In this document: in pieces, positions 51,815 to 62,763 of the stretch
Position numbering within the stretch: the stretch's first letter is position 1
Layout of the letters: every line of letters begins with the position of its first letter
The notes under the pieces: generated by a model
What the model saw: only the letters and a program-made list of their open reading frames with translations
Databases searched by the model: none
Told to the model about the DNA's origin: nothing
Assembly: GCA_903842065.1 (NCBI GenBank)
Contig: CAIMKZ010000093.1
Coordinates: 186,001-250,000, forward strand
DNA from: an uncultured Acidobacteriaceae bacterium
GTDB taxonomy: Bacteria > Acidobacteriota > Terriglobia > Terriglobales > Acidobacteriaceae
Direction of reading: 5' to 3'
Length of the DNA stretch: 64,000 nucleotides
Program-made: the position numbers and the translations under genes

Positions 51815-52453
51815 CTACTTCCGGGTGAGCTTCACTCGCGCAAAAGATGTCAGCTTGCCGGCGTCATTGTTATCGATAAGCCAGTTCCAGGAGTCGGTAG
51901 CTTTGCTGTAAGCGAATGTTGTGTTGACGCCGCTGTCCGTATCCTTGTCCCTGAACAAGAACACGATCTCGTCAACGCCCCGCTTGCCTCGGGCAGTAGG
52001 CACCAGGAGACCGCCGCCGCCGGTCGAGTCGAGCCACAGGCATCTGTATTCGCTCGACGCGTCGTTCCATTCAATAAGGATGATCGCCTCGTACGCGGGC
52101 TGGCCTGCGGCGTTCTTCTCGCGGGATATTTCGTGCAGCCGGAGGTATTCGTGGTTCAGCACCCATTCGGCTTCGATATCGTGCGTCGTCTGCTGTCTGG
52201 CGATAGTTCCCTGAAGGATCCAACTGCCGGTCAGACGATCGAGTAAGGGATCTTTCCGTGATGGCTGCTGTGCGGAAGATGAAAAAGTAACGAGGACAAG
52301 CAAGGCGAAAACCGCAAGCTTTGTTTTCAACGGGCGACCTCCAATCGGCATCTTCCCATTGTGCCCAAGGGCTCCGGAAATTGCCAGGTTCGCGAGGACC
52401 TGGTTGAGGGAGCGGCGTTCCCCGGGGAATCGTTTGCGATCGCTTCCCGTCAT
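51815..52453 (-). CDS. Exported hypothetical (DUF1579/lipocalin-like fold) protein
   Basis: Signal peptide ...LVTFSSSAQQ; LDRLTGSWILQGTIARQ...EWVLNHEYLRLHE. Confidence 0.55.
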   Translation of the reverse strand: MTGSDRKRFPGERRSLNQVLANLAISGALGHNGKMPIGGRPLKTKLAVFALLVLVTFSSSAQQPSRKDPLLDRLTGSWILQGTIARQQTTHDIEAEWVLNHEYLRLHEISREKNAAGQPAYEAIILIEWNDASSEYRCLWLDSTGGGGLLVPTARGKRGVDEIVFLFRDKDTDSGVNTTFAYSKATDSWNWLIDNNDAGKLTSFARVKLTRK

Positions 52454-52486
52454 GCCGCTCGAATTATCCGAAAAGGCGATTACAAC

Positions 52487-53077
52487 CTAAGAGCGGGCAA
52501 AGGCCAGCAGTGGCTTTATGTCGTTCTTATCCGCAGCACGAAGCGCATCAATGTAGCTGCGCCGAAGATCGCCTGCGCTGACGATGTCCGCGCCGCCCCA
52601 CGTAAACACCGGCCTGCCTTGTTTCCGCGCGATGACGTCGGCCATAAGCCGGGAGTGGCGGCCGTTCCCATTCGCAAACGGGTGAATTGAGACCAGACGA
52701 TGGTGAAATCGGATCGCGAGTTCATCGGGCTCGTAGGTGCGATGCTCGACCCAATAGTGGGCGTCTCCCAGGAGAACGGCCAGCGCTTCACGAATCCGGT
52801 AATGGGGAATGCCGATGTTCTTTTCCGTCGATCGGTAGGTTCCGGCCCACTTCCACGTCTGATCGAACATGCGCAGATGCAACTCCCGCACGTAGGCCTC
52901 CGCGAACGGGTCGTGCAGGTTCAGACTTCTGGGCTCAAGCGCCCAGGTGTAGGCTTCGAGGATGTTCTGGCGTTCCCACTCGTTCAGTTCCTCTTTCGAG
53001 GTGAGGCCGGGGATGAGATTGTCCTGCTCTTCGGGAGAGAGCGGCGTGTTGCCGTCGCCCGCGGCGAAGATGGTCAC
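52487..53077 (-). CDS. Fic-domain mobile mystery protein B
   Basis: TPLSPEEQDNLIPGLTSKEELNEWERQNILEAYTWA; HPFANGNGRHSRLMADVI. Confidence 0.85.
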   Translation of the reverse strand: MTIFAAGDGNTPLSPEEQDNLIPGLTSKEELNEWERQNILEAYTWALEPRSLNLHDPFAEAYVRELHLRMFDQTWKWAGTYRSTEKNIGIPHYRIREALAVLLGDAHYWVEHRTYEPDELAIRFHHRLVSIHPFANGNGRHSRLMADVIARKQGRPVFTWGGADIVSAGDLRRSYIDALRAADKNDIKPLLAFARS

Positions 53078-53526
53078 CGCGAGCCTGCGCGCTTTTTCGC
53101 GACGCGGCGCACCTCGGCTTCAACTGCCTCGTCGAGGTTGCCGGCGGCCTGATCTTCGAGCGCCATCGAGTGCTCCACCCCCAGCACTCGCTGTCTTGCT
53201 TCGGCGCGCACGCGGCGATCGATCAGCTCCTCCATACTGGCTGCTCGCGGAACCAGTGCATAGACGAGGTCGCACTTGAGCGCATCGGCGACCGCGCGCA
53301 GACTCTTCAAGGTGATCCTGTCCTCCGCCTCGCTTTTTTCAAGTTGCAGAGGAAGCTGGCGGCTGGTTCCAAGCCGGCGCGCAAGCTCCCCGGAGGAGAC
53401 GCCGAGGGCCTGCCGGATGGCGTGAATCCAGCCCTTCGATGGACGGGGAACCTTTTGGGCGGCCCGATATGGTTCCAGGCTGCGACCCAGTTGCTTAAGG
53501 CGAAGTTCTCTGAACGCGCTGCGCAT
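53074..53526 (-). CDS. HTH mobile mystery protein A
   Basis: GWIHAIRQALGVSSGELARRLGTSRQLPLQLEKSEAEDRITLKSLRAVADALKCDLVYALVP; overlaps Fic gene by 4 nt. Confidence 0.85.
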   Translation of the reverse strand: MRSAFRELRLKQLGRSLEPYRAAQKVPRPSKGWIHAIRQALGVSSGELARRLGTSRQLPLQLEKSEAEDRITLKSLRAVADALKCDLVYALVPRAASMEELIDRRVRAEARQRVLGVEHSMALEDQAAGNLDEAVEAEVRRVAKKRAGSR

Positions 53527-53537
53527 GGTGGGCCTCT

Positions 53538-53620
53538 GACTATTTAAATATAGTCACTTTAACTGATAATGACAAGTGATACATTGTCAATTACATACGA
53601 TAGACAATTTATAGATTGTC
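53538..53620 (-). promoter_or_regulatory. Promoter with three inverted repeats upstream of mobile mystery pair
   Basis: Minus-strand TTGTCA-17-TATATT; IRs GACTAT-N6-ATAGTC, TGACAA-N8-TTGTCA, GACAAT-N6-ATTGTC. Confidence 0.6.
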
Positions 53621-53781
53621 GTCGATTAGACTGCCGGTCTTCAACGCGGCAGGAGGAACGGGAGGCGTCCGCCCCCGCTTTTCTTTGAAATCCTTTCTCG
53701 TCCCAGCTGCAGTTGTCTGACCAAATCCGGATGAACCTCCGACCATGCCCCCCGTTTCCCCTCCCCTGTTACCCTAAAAGC

Positions 53782-54477
<696 letters not shown>

Positions 54478-54502
54478 TTCCCCAAGAGGACGCGACCGCA
54501 CG

Positions 54503-55360
54503 ATGATCGATATCCATCAACACTTGATCTACGGCGTCGACGACGGCTCAAAGGACCTTGAGATGTCGCTCGCCATGGCGCGCTTGGCCGCGGCCGACGG
54601 CGTCGAGCGCATCGTCTGCTCGCCGCACTCAAACGACGTATACAACTACCCGGTCGACATCATCAACGAGCGCCTGGCAGAGCTGCGCCACAACCTCCGC
54701 GGAGAGATCGAGCTCAGCCTCGCCTGCGACTTCCACATCACGCCGGAGAACATCTCCGAGGCCGTCGCGAAACCGTTCAGCTACTCGATCGACGGCAAGG
54801 GGTATCTGCTCATCGAGTTTCCCAACATCATCCTGGCTCCGGGGACCGAGCGCGTGATGTTTGAGCTCATGTCGGCCGGCTACAGGCTGGTGATTACGCA
54901 TCCCGAGCGTTATCCCTTCGTGCATCGCAGCCCGCACTACATTGCGCAGTGGTTGGATCAGGGTTGCATGCTCCAGCTAACGGCAGGTGCGCTGACCGGC
55001 AAGTTCGGCGCGCAGTGCGAGACACTCGCGCTCGAACTTCTGGACCGGGACTGGGTCCAATTTATCGCCACCGACGCGCACAACCCCGACCGGCGTCCTC
55101 CGCTTATGAAGGAGGCCTTCGACTTTGTCGCCCAGCGCAAAGGCATCGAGACGGCCAGACGGCTTTGCGTAGTGAATCCCAGGTCGGCCGTCGAGGGCCG
55201 ACCGCTCGGAGCGCAGCCCGAGCCCATCGGTCTGTGGAATGGCGTGCCCCTGAAGTTTCATCTTCCCGGCTACAAGCCGCAGCGCCGTCAGATGCCGGGC
55301 GACGTGGGACTTCCACCCTCAGCCGGAAAAAGCTTTCTGAAACGATTCTTCGGCAGATAG
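54503..55360 (+). CDS. CpsB/CapC-family PHP-type tyrosine phosphatase
   Basis: IDIHQHLIYGVDDGSKDLEMS, ITHPERYPF, FIATDAHNPDRRPP. Confidence 0.85.
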   Translation: MIDIHQHLIYGVDDGSKDLEMSLAMARLAAADGVERIVCSPHSNDVYNYPVDIINERLAELRHNLRGEIELSLACDFHITPENISEAVAKPFSYSIDGKGYLLIEFPNIILAPGTERVMFELMSAGYRLVITHPERYPFVHRSPHYIAQWLDQGCMLQLTAGALTGKFGAQCETLALELLDRDWVQFIATDAHNPDRRPPLMKEAFDFVAQRKGIETARRLCVVNPRSAVEGRPLGAQPEPIGLWNGVPLKFHLPGYKPQRRQMPGDVGLPPSAGKSFLKRFFGR

Positions 55361-55377
55361 TACCGGCAGAGGGCGAT

Positions 55378-56121
55378 CTATACCAGGCCCAGTCCGCCAT
55401 CCACTCCAAGAATCTGGCCCGTGATGTAGGCGGGACCGGCGGCAAAAAACAGCACAGCCTGAGCGATCTCTTCCGGCGTTCCGTTGCGGCCCAGCGGTGT
55501 CTTTGCGGCAAAGTGCGCGCTCAGCCCCACTCCGGTCTCTTCCGCATCCGCATCGATCCAGCCCGGAGCGATGCAGTTCACGCTGACCTCCGGCGCAAAG
55601 GCGCGCGCCATGGTCTGCGTAAGCATGTGCAGAGCGGCCTTTGACCCGCAGTAGTGGGCGTGTGTCGGCCAGGCGCGAAGGCCACCAAGCGATCCCAGAT
55701 TCACCACCCGTCCACGCGCGCTGCGCAGCCAGGGCAGTGCGGCCCGCGCCACCAGAAACGGTCCGCGGGCGTTGGTCTCAAAGACTCTGTCCCAGGCTTC
55801 GATATCCAGCTCTTCGAATGCAGCCGAGTCGAACACCGCGGCGTTGTTCACCAGCACGTCGATCGACCCCAGCAGCCGTGCGGCTTCGGCCACGCAGGCG
55901 TTGACCGAGGATTCCGAGCGCACATCGCACGCGATCGAAAAACCGCCAACGCCCAGCGCGGAGATGGACGCGGCGGTCTCGTCGGCTTCGGTTCTTGAGT
56001 CGCGGTACGTAATCGCCACGTTCGCGCCAGCACGCGCCAGTTCCAGCGCAATGGCCCGGCCAATGCGCCGCGCGCCACCGGTCACCAGCGCCGACTTTCC
56101 GCGGAGGTCGAATGCGGTCAT
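55378..56121 (-). CDS. SDR-family oxidoreductase
   Basis: ALVTGGARRIGRAIALELARAGANVAIT, VNNAA, HYCGSKAAL, ITGQILGVDGG. Confidence 0.92.
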   Translation of the reverse strand: MTAFDLRGKSALVTGGARRIGRAIALELARAGANVAITYRDSRTEADETAASISALGVGGFSIACDVRSESSVNACVAEAARLLGSIDVLVNNAAVFDSAAFEELDIEAWDRVFETNARGPFLVARAALPWLRSARGRVVNLGSLGGLRAWPTHAHYCGSKAALHMLTQTMARAFAPEVSVNCIAPGWIDADAEETGVGLSAHFAAKTPLGRNGTPEEIAQAVLFFAAGPAYITGQILGVDGGLGLV

Positions 56122-56161
56122 TTCAACTCAATCGCTGGGGGAGGAAAGCTCCGCCCCGCAT

Positions 56162-56674
56162 CTATTTCGGTGGCTGCTGCGGACTCTGGGCGCCGGGCTG
56201 GTTTTCGCCCTTCGGCTGCGGAGTGCCGCTTGAGCCGTTACTGTCCTTGTAGACAGAGAACTGCTCGCCGGGTCGCTTGAGGCGGACCTCCATCGATATC
56301 CGCGCCTTGTCGACCTTGAAATCCTCGCCGTGGGTCTGGAAGCCCTTGGCTATGATGTGCAGGCGGATCGTGTCGCCGATAGGGATGACGTCGATCACCG
56401 CTTTGCCGTCGGCGTTGGTCTTCAACTCCATGCCGCCTCGGTCGCGGTCACCCTCGATCGGGCGAAAGATCACAGCCGCGTTCTCGATCGGCTTGCCGTT
56501 GGCAGCCTTCAGTACAGTCACTTCGATGGTCGCCGCGGGCGGCGGTGGCTTGTACTTCCGCATCTTCTGCGTACTCTGATCCTGGGCGTGAACTCCGGGC
56601 AAAAGCAGCGCCATGGCGATGGCGGATACCAGTGCAAACAAGCGAACAGTTGAAAGCTTGAACATGGCATTCAT
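56162..56674 (-). CDS. Exported carboxypeptidase-regulatory-like (Ig-like) protein
   Basis: Signal peptide; ATIEVTVLKAANGKPIENAAVIFRPIE...LKTNADGKAVIDVIPIGDTIRLHIIAKGFQTHGEDF. Confidence 0.65.
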   Translation of the reverse strand: MNAMFKLSTVRLFALVSAIAMALLLPGVHAQDQSTQKMRKYKPPPPAATIEVTVLKAANGKPIENAAVIFRPIEGDRDRGGMELKTNADGKAVIDVIPIGDTIRLHIIAKGFQTHGEDFKVDKARISMEVRLKRPGEQFSVYKDSNGSSGTPQPKGENQPGAQSPQQPPK

Positions 56675-56883
56675 TTTATCTCTGCGGAGGCACAATGGTC
56701 CCCTGCCTTCTTAGACGAGGCCACCGAACAAAAGGAAACCGCGGCGCTTGCGATAAACTCTGGCCCGGTCCATACCCTGTCGCAGTAGCCGGTGGTTTTC
56801 AAGTGCCTGGCCCGCGTAACCGGGAGCTGCGAAGAATAGGAAATAACCGACCTATTTACAATGACTTAAAGAAATTCTTACAT

Positions 56884-56906
56884 ATGTGAGCGAATTAGAC
56901 TCACAT
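56884..56906 (+). promoter_or_regulatory. Inverted repeat upstream of groES promoter
   Basis: ATGTGAG-CGAATTAGA-CTCACAT. Confidence 0.5.
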
Positions 56907-56921
56907 TATAAAGTTTTGGCC

Positions 56922-56976
56922 TTGACATAATCCAGCCACTTTTCGTAACTTAGCAATTGGGAGTAGAGACTGCTAG
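56922..56976 (+). promoter_or_regulatory. groES promoter with degenerate CIRCE operator
   Basis: TTGACA (56922-56927); TTAGCAATT-N9-GACTGCTAG (56950-56976) matches 14/18 of TTAGCACTC-N9-GAGTGCTAA. Confidence 0.65.
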
Positions 56977-57112
56977 CAGTGGCGCAGCCTTAGTGCTTGT
57001 GCCCCATCTGCACGGAGCCTGTGGCTCCGGTCTCAGGCTCACTCAGTTTTTCAATGTAGCGAAATCCCGCAGCCGGGCCAAACCGGACTGCGCGTGAAGG
57101 AGAAGCAACTCA

Positions 57113-57415
57113 ATGACAAAGTCAGCAATCGCGTTTACCCCGCTTCATGATCGCATCCTGGTCCGCCGGGTCGAAGAGGGCGAAACCATCCGGGGCGGCA
57201 TCATCATCCCCGATAGCGCCAAGGAAAAGCCCCAGGAGGGCGAAGTCGTAGCCGTCGGCAAGGGCAAGTCCAACGACGAGGGCAAGGTCTTCCCGCTCGA
57301 CGTCAAGGCCGGCGACCGCGTTCTGTTCGGCAAGTACTCCGGCACCGAGATCAAGCTTGACGGCGCGGAGTTCCTCATCATGCGCGAAGAAGAAGTACTC
57401 GGAATCGTCAAGTAA
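57113..57415 (+). CDS. groES: Co-chaperonin GroES
   Basis: [42 protein letters not shown]. Confidence 0.97.
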   Translation: MTKSAIAFTPLHDRILVRRVEEGETIRGGIIIPDSAKEKPQEGEVVAVGKGKSNDEGKVFPLDVKAGDRVLFGKYSGTEIKLDGAEFLIMREEEVLGIVK

Positions 57416-57423
57416 CCCAAGAC

Positions 57424-57444
57424 AGCTTTTAGCTATTAGCTGAA
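57424..57444 (+). repeat. AGCTNNN heptamer array, left
   Basis: AGCTTTT AGCTATT AGCTGAA. Confidence 0.65.
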
Positions 57445-57488
57445 AGCGATCTCTGGCGAACACATACATTTTCAAGCTGCGCCGATGC

Positions 57489-59205
<1,717 letters not shown>

Positions 59206-59245
59206 GCACCTGCGGTGCGGCAGACCTTGCCGTTGCGCAACAACA

Positions 59246-59277
59246 AAAGGCCTCCAGCGAAAGCTGGGGGCCTTTTT
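59246..59277 (+). terminator. Terminator after groEL
   Basis: AAAGGCCTCCAGC-GAAA-GCTGGGGGCCTTTTT. Confidence 0.85.
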
Positions 59278-59295
59278 CAGTTCATGTTTTTCGTT

Positions 59296-59335
59296 TGTCA
59301 TCCTGAGCGAAGCCGAAGGATCTGCGGTTGCTTTT
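59296..59335 (+). repeat. Dispersed intergenic repeat copy 3
   Basis: TGTCATCCTGAGCGAAGCCGAAGGATCTGCGGTTGCTTTT. Confidence 0.75.
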
Positions 59336-59353
59336 TCTCAACCCACCACAGAA

Positions 59354-59392
59354 ATGGGTGCCCCGGGTCCCTCGCATTTGGGGACCCGGGAA
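59354..59392 (+). repeat. Hairpin intergenic repeat TGGGTGCCCCGGGTCCC...GGGACCCGGGAA
   Basis: CCCGGGTCCC (59362-59371) / GGGACCCGGG (59381-59390), 10-bp perfect stem. Confidence 0.7.
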
Positions 59393-59460
59393 AGAACGGC
59401 ACTCAACTCGTCAGGTGGCCCGGGCAAAATCCGTGAAGAAATACGCGGAGAGTACGAAGC

Positions 59461-60767
59461 TGTGCCCTGTTCATCGCGATTTTTGTCAAGTTCCAAGAGT
59501 TCCTTTACAGGTTGTTATCAGGAGATCCTTTACAGTCTTGGGGGTTCAGCCAGCGCACCACTCGAGTGGTGCGCTGGCTGACGAGATCGATCTCCGAGAT
59601 CGGGGAGTTGCAGAACAAGACCAGGACGCGATCTTCGAGGCGTTCGATGGCGACGTTTTGAGTCGTGAGGGCGCGGCTGACGTGCCATTGTTGATTGTTC
59701 ACGTAGATGTGTCCTGAAGAATCGACCTTCCGGACCTCGGCTCCCTGTCCGTAGTCCCACGGGGGTGGATCGGGATCGTACTTGCGCTCACTGGCACTCC
59801 AGCAGGAGGCCGGGGTCTTCATCTGCAAGGCTTCGTGCGGCCGCACATGGTTGTACTCGTAGCGGAAGGCATCCAGCCAGGACTGATCCAGCCAGTGTTC
59901 TGCCCCGGGGCGGATCAGGGCTCTGTCCAGCGATCCGTGGAACCGTTCCACCTTGCCCTGCGTCTGGGGATGCCGGAAGCCCGACCAGTAACAGCGGATG
60001 CCCTGGCGCATCAGCCATATCGAAAAGACCGTCCAGCCGTCAGGGCTATGAGCGCTCCACCAGGGAGTGCCATGATCCATCAGCATAGCGTCGGGAACGC
60101 CGTTGCGGCGGAATAGACCTTCCAGGCGCTCCCGCGCCGCATCCCCGTCGGTACTGCCGGTCTGCTCCAGACCGACCAGATAACGGCTATGGTCGTCGAG
60201 CACCGACAGCGGACCCACGCTGGCTTTTTCCCGCCCCGCTCCCTTGAAATCCATCTGCCATAACTGGTTGGGCTTGTCTCTCTCAAATCGTCTGATGGCA
60301 TGCCGGCGTCCTTCTGGGTGGAAGACCAGCCCTAGACGGCGCAGCACCCGGTGGACCGTCACTACGGGCAAGGGAGTTCGTTCCCTGTTTAGCAGCTCGG
60401 CCAGCTTCCGCGCGCCCCAGTCAGGACGCTCGATTCGCAACTGCGCTATCCGTTGCTCCAACATGGGTGCCGTGCGGCCGGGACTGTGGCGGGGACGATG
60501 GCTTCGCTCTTCGATCCCGGCAACACCCTCCTGCTGGAACCGCCGCAACCACAAATAACCCGTCGGACGGCTGATCTCGTACTCCCGGCACAGAGTGCTG
60601 ATCGACTCCCCGCGGCTGGCTCGGATCACAAACTCCACTCGACGATCCCTCACACACCTGTCTCCCCAGCTCATCCTCTACACCTCGCTGGTGTAAAGGA
60701 TCTACTGATAACGATGTGTAAAGCATCTCCTGATACTGAACAAAAACCCCGCGATGAATGGGGCACA
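59461..60767. mobile_element. IS481-family insertion sequence, about 1307 bp
   Basis: Long imperfect TIRs starting TGTGCCCyrTTCATCGCG...TTTTTG...CTTTACA at both ends around an intact DDE transposase; no clear target duplication. Confidence 0.75.
59505..60674 (-). CDS. IS481-family DDE transposase
   Basis: N-terminal HTH (ISTLCREYEISRPTGYLWLRRFQQEG), LWQMDFKG, MLMDHGTPW, HPQTQGKVERFHGSLDRAL, YNHVRPHEAL. Confidence 0.92.
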   Translation of the reverse strand: MSWGDRCVRDRRVEFVIRASRGESISTLCREYEISRPTGYLWLRRFQQEGVAGIEERSHRPRHSPGRTAPMLEQRIAQLRIERPDWGARKLAELLNRERTPLPVVTVHRVLRRLGLVFHPEGRRHAIRRFERDKPNQLWQMDFKGAGREKASVGPLSVLDDHSRYLVGLEQTGSTDGDAARERLEGLFRRNGVPDAMLMDHGTPWWSAHSPDGWTVFSIWLMRQGIRCYWSGFRHPQTQGKVERFHGSLDRALIRPGAEHWLDQSWLDAFRYEYNHVRPHEALQMKTPASCWSASERKYDPDPPPWDYGQGAEVRKVDSSGHIYVNNQQWHVSRALTTQNVAIERLEDRVLVLFCNSPISEIDLVSQRTTRVVRWLNPQDCKGSPDNNL

Positions 60768-60880
60768 GCACAGATTCCTGCAATCGAGTTCTTTCGGTTC
60801 TTGACCGGGCCACCTGCCCGATCCATCCGGATCGGCCGCGCTCGTTTCGATGTACCTTAAGGAGAGGAGCGGCTTTGCCC

Positions 60881-61240
60881 ATGACCGACACCCACACCGA
60901 TCTCAAAGTAACACCCGGCCCGCGCATGAAGGTCGCACTCGGCGTCGCCATCGCTGCCGACATCCTGCAACTGATCGTCTCGCCGCTGGTGTGGGAAGGC
61001 GCTGCCTCGCCCGTCGACGACATCATCGACTTCGGCGTGGCCGCTGTTATGACCATCCTGGTGGGCTGGCACTGGGAGTTCATGCCGTCGTTCTTCGGCA
61101 AGCTCATACCCGGCATCGATCTTGCGCCGCTGTGGACGCTGGCCATCGCCAACGTCTACCGCAAGCAGAAGAAGCTGGCCGCCTCAACCGGCGCATTTCA
61201 GCCGGGAAGCGAATCGGCGTCTGAGGCGCAGCAGAAATAG
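60881..61240 (+). CDS. Small membrane protein, hypothetical
   Basis: 119 aa; ADILQLIVSPLVWEG.....DDIIDFGVAAVMTILVGWHWEFMPSFFGKLIPGIDLAPLWTLAIANVYRKQK; upstream AAGGAGAGG. Confidence 0.65.
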   Translation: MTDTHTDLKVTPGPRMKVALGVAIAADILQLIVSPLVWEGAASPVDDIIDFGVAAVMTILVGWHWEFMPSFFGKLIPGIDLAPLWTLAIANVYRKQKKLAASTGAFQPGSESASEAQQK

Positions 61241-61247
61241 CAGCAGT

Positions 61248-62570
61248 CTAGAAGAATGTGCTCGCTGAGACCGTTCCCACCAGCGCCGACGGCACATGCG
61301 GCGTGATGGCTGCGCCCTTCATATAGCTCAGCCCGAAGCTGAAAAAAGTGCCGCGTTTGGCGTGAACCGTATAGCTGGCGGTCATCGTGGTGGTGTACGG
61401 AGTGACTGTCTTGCCCTGCGCAATGAGGTTGCGCAGATTGTCCTGGCTGTGGATCGAGCGCGTGGCGAGGAGAGAGGTCTGGTCCTGCGGCCGCGAGCGG
61501 AAGGGGCCTTGCACGTAGGTGCGCAGTTCGTAGTACTGCGAGTAGGCATTGAAGCGCGCAGGCGTAACTTCGGCTGAGCCGCCGGCGTAGAATCCGTTGC
61601 TGGCCTTGTGGCCCGCGAACTGTGCGATCTGCCGGTCGGCAAGCACGTAGGCGCAGAAGTTCCCGCTCTCCTTTGCGCCGGTGATAAAGTTCTTGAACTT
61701 GGACGTGTTGTGAATGAGGCCGGTACGAACCCACATCGACCGCGTTGTGCTGCTCGCTGCCTGGTTGATTCCGCCTTCGTAGATCGACACCCAGCCGAGG
61801 CCGTTGATGGCAAAGCGCACGCCGAACGAATCGTGGGCCACAGTGGCAGCGCCGCCGGCGGGATCGGTTGAGCGCTGCAAGGCACCCTTCAGATAAAAGT
61901 GCCGCGGCGCGTTCCACTTCAGGTTGAAGGTGGGAGCCGACAGCGGAAGGTAGTTCAGGCCGGCTTCGTTGGGCAGCAGGGCGTATACGCCCTGCGCGCC
62001 GGGCCCGAGCGATCCTCCCACCGTGAAACCGACAAACTCCTGATTGTTGCCCAGGTAGCCCGCCTTGATCTCGTATCTGCCTTCGGCGAACGATTTGTAA
62101 AGATACAGGGTGTTCAGGTTTGCGGCGCGAGGACCAGCCTTGTTCCAGCTAGTCCACATAAGGCCCGCGCCGATGTTGAGCTGCGCGTTGCGAAGGTGCA
62201 GGGCTTTCAGATCCCAGGTGAAGATCGGGTTCACCATGACTTTGCCAAATGCCCGCTGGCCGACGTAAGCCTGCTGCGAGGGCGGAACCTGAGGATCGAG
62301 CGCATTCTGGCTGTAGGCGTCGGCGGTGTTGAAACGCAACGCCATGCCGTGGCGCAGCATGGCGCGCCGCCATCCGACTTCGGTCCCGGCCAGCGTGTCT
62401 GAGAACTCCGGCATGTGGGTAGACGAGCCACGCTGGTTCAGGTCAGCGTAGCTGTGCCCATTCAATTCGGTGGTGGCGCCGGTGTCGTTCGATTTTTGTC
62501 CAGGGCACGGCGCAGCGCACACCATCAGCGCAAGCAACATGGCCGCGGCCGAAATCCAATTCTTCATCAC
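61248..62570 (-). CDS. Outer-membrane beta-barrel protein (OprB-like porin), paralogue 1
   Basis: Signal peptide; repeated amphipathic strands; C-terminal F; NSQYYELRTYVQGPF. Confidence 0.65.
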   Translation of the reverse strand: MMKNWISAAAMLLALMVCAAPCPGQKSNDTGATTELNGHSYADLNQRGSSTHMPEFSDTLAGTEVGWRRAMLRHGMALRFNTADAYSQNALDPQVPPSQQAYVGQRAFGKVMVNPIFTWDLKALHLRNAQLNIGAGLMWTSWNKAGPRAANLNTLYLYKSFAEGRYEIKAGYLGNNQEFVGFTVGGSLGPGAQGVYALLPNEAGLNYLPLSAPTFNLKWNAPRHFYLKGALQRSTDPAGGAATVAHDSFGVRFAINGLGWVSIYEGGINQAASSTTRSMWVRTGLIHNTSKFKNFITGAKESGNFCAYVLADRQIAQFAGHKASNGFYAGGSAEVTPARFNAYSQYYELRTYVQGPFRSRPQDQTSLLATRSIHSQDNLRNLIAQGKTVTPYTTTMTASYTVHAKRGTFFSFGLSYMKGAAITPHVPSALVGTVSASTFF

Positions 62571-62763
62571 GTTTCTCAGGTCGACTTCGCCGCTCGAAAG
62601 ATGTGCGCGGGCTTGTCTTGCCTACTGCCCTCGTGCGCGCACAAAAAGTCGGGTCAACGCGAGCTTTCGCGCGTGGCGGAAATCAGCTTTGGTTGAAATA
62701 TGAAACCATCCTCACTTTATCATGTGCGAATATGCCAGCCGCTGAGCGCGGTCACACGCATCG

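Noticed and set aside
56695-56889. 64-aa ORF upstream of groES
   Set aside because: Overlaps the groES upstream inverted repeat region, no RBS or domain; likely non-coding.
57013-57029. CGGAGCC-TGT-GGCTCCG hairpin in groES leader
   Set aside because: Plausible 5'UTR stem but too short and generic to claim as a riboregulator.
59461-60767. Target-site duplication for the IS
   Set aside because: Flanks share only GC, which is also palindromic; no convincing TSD could be assigned.
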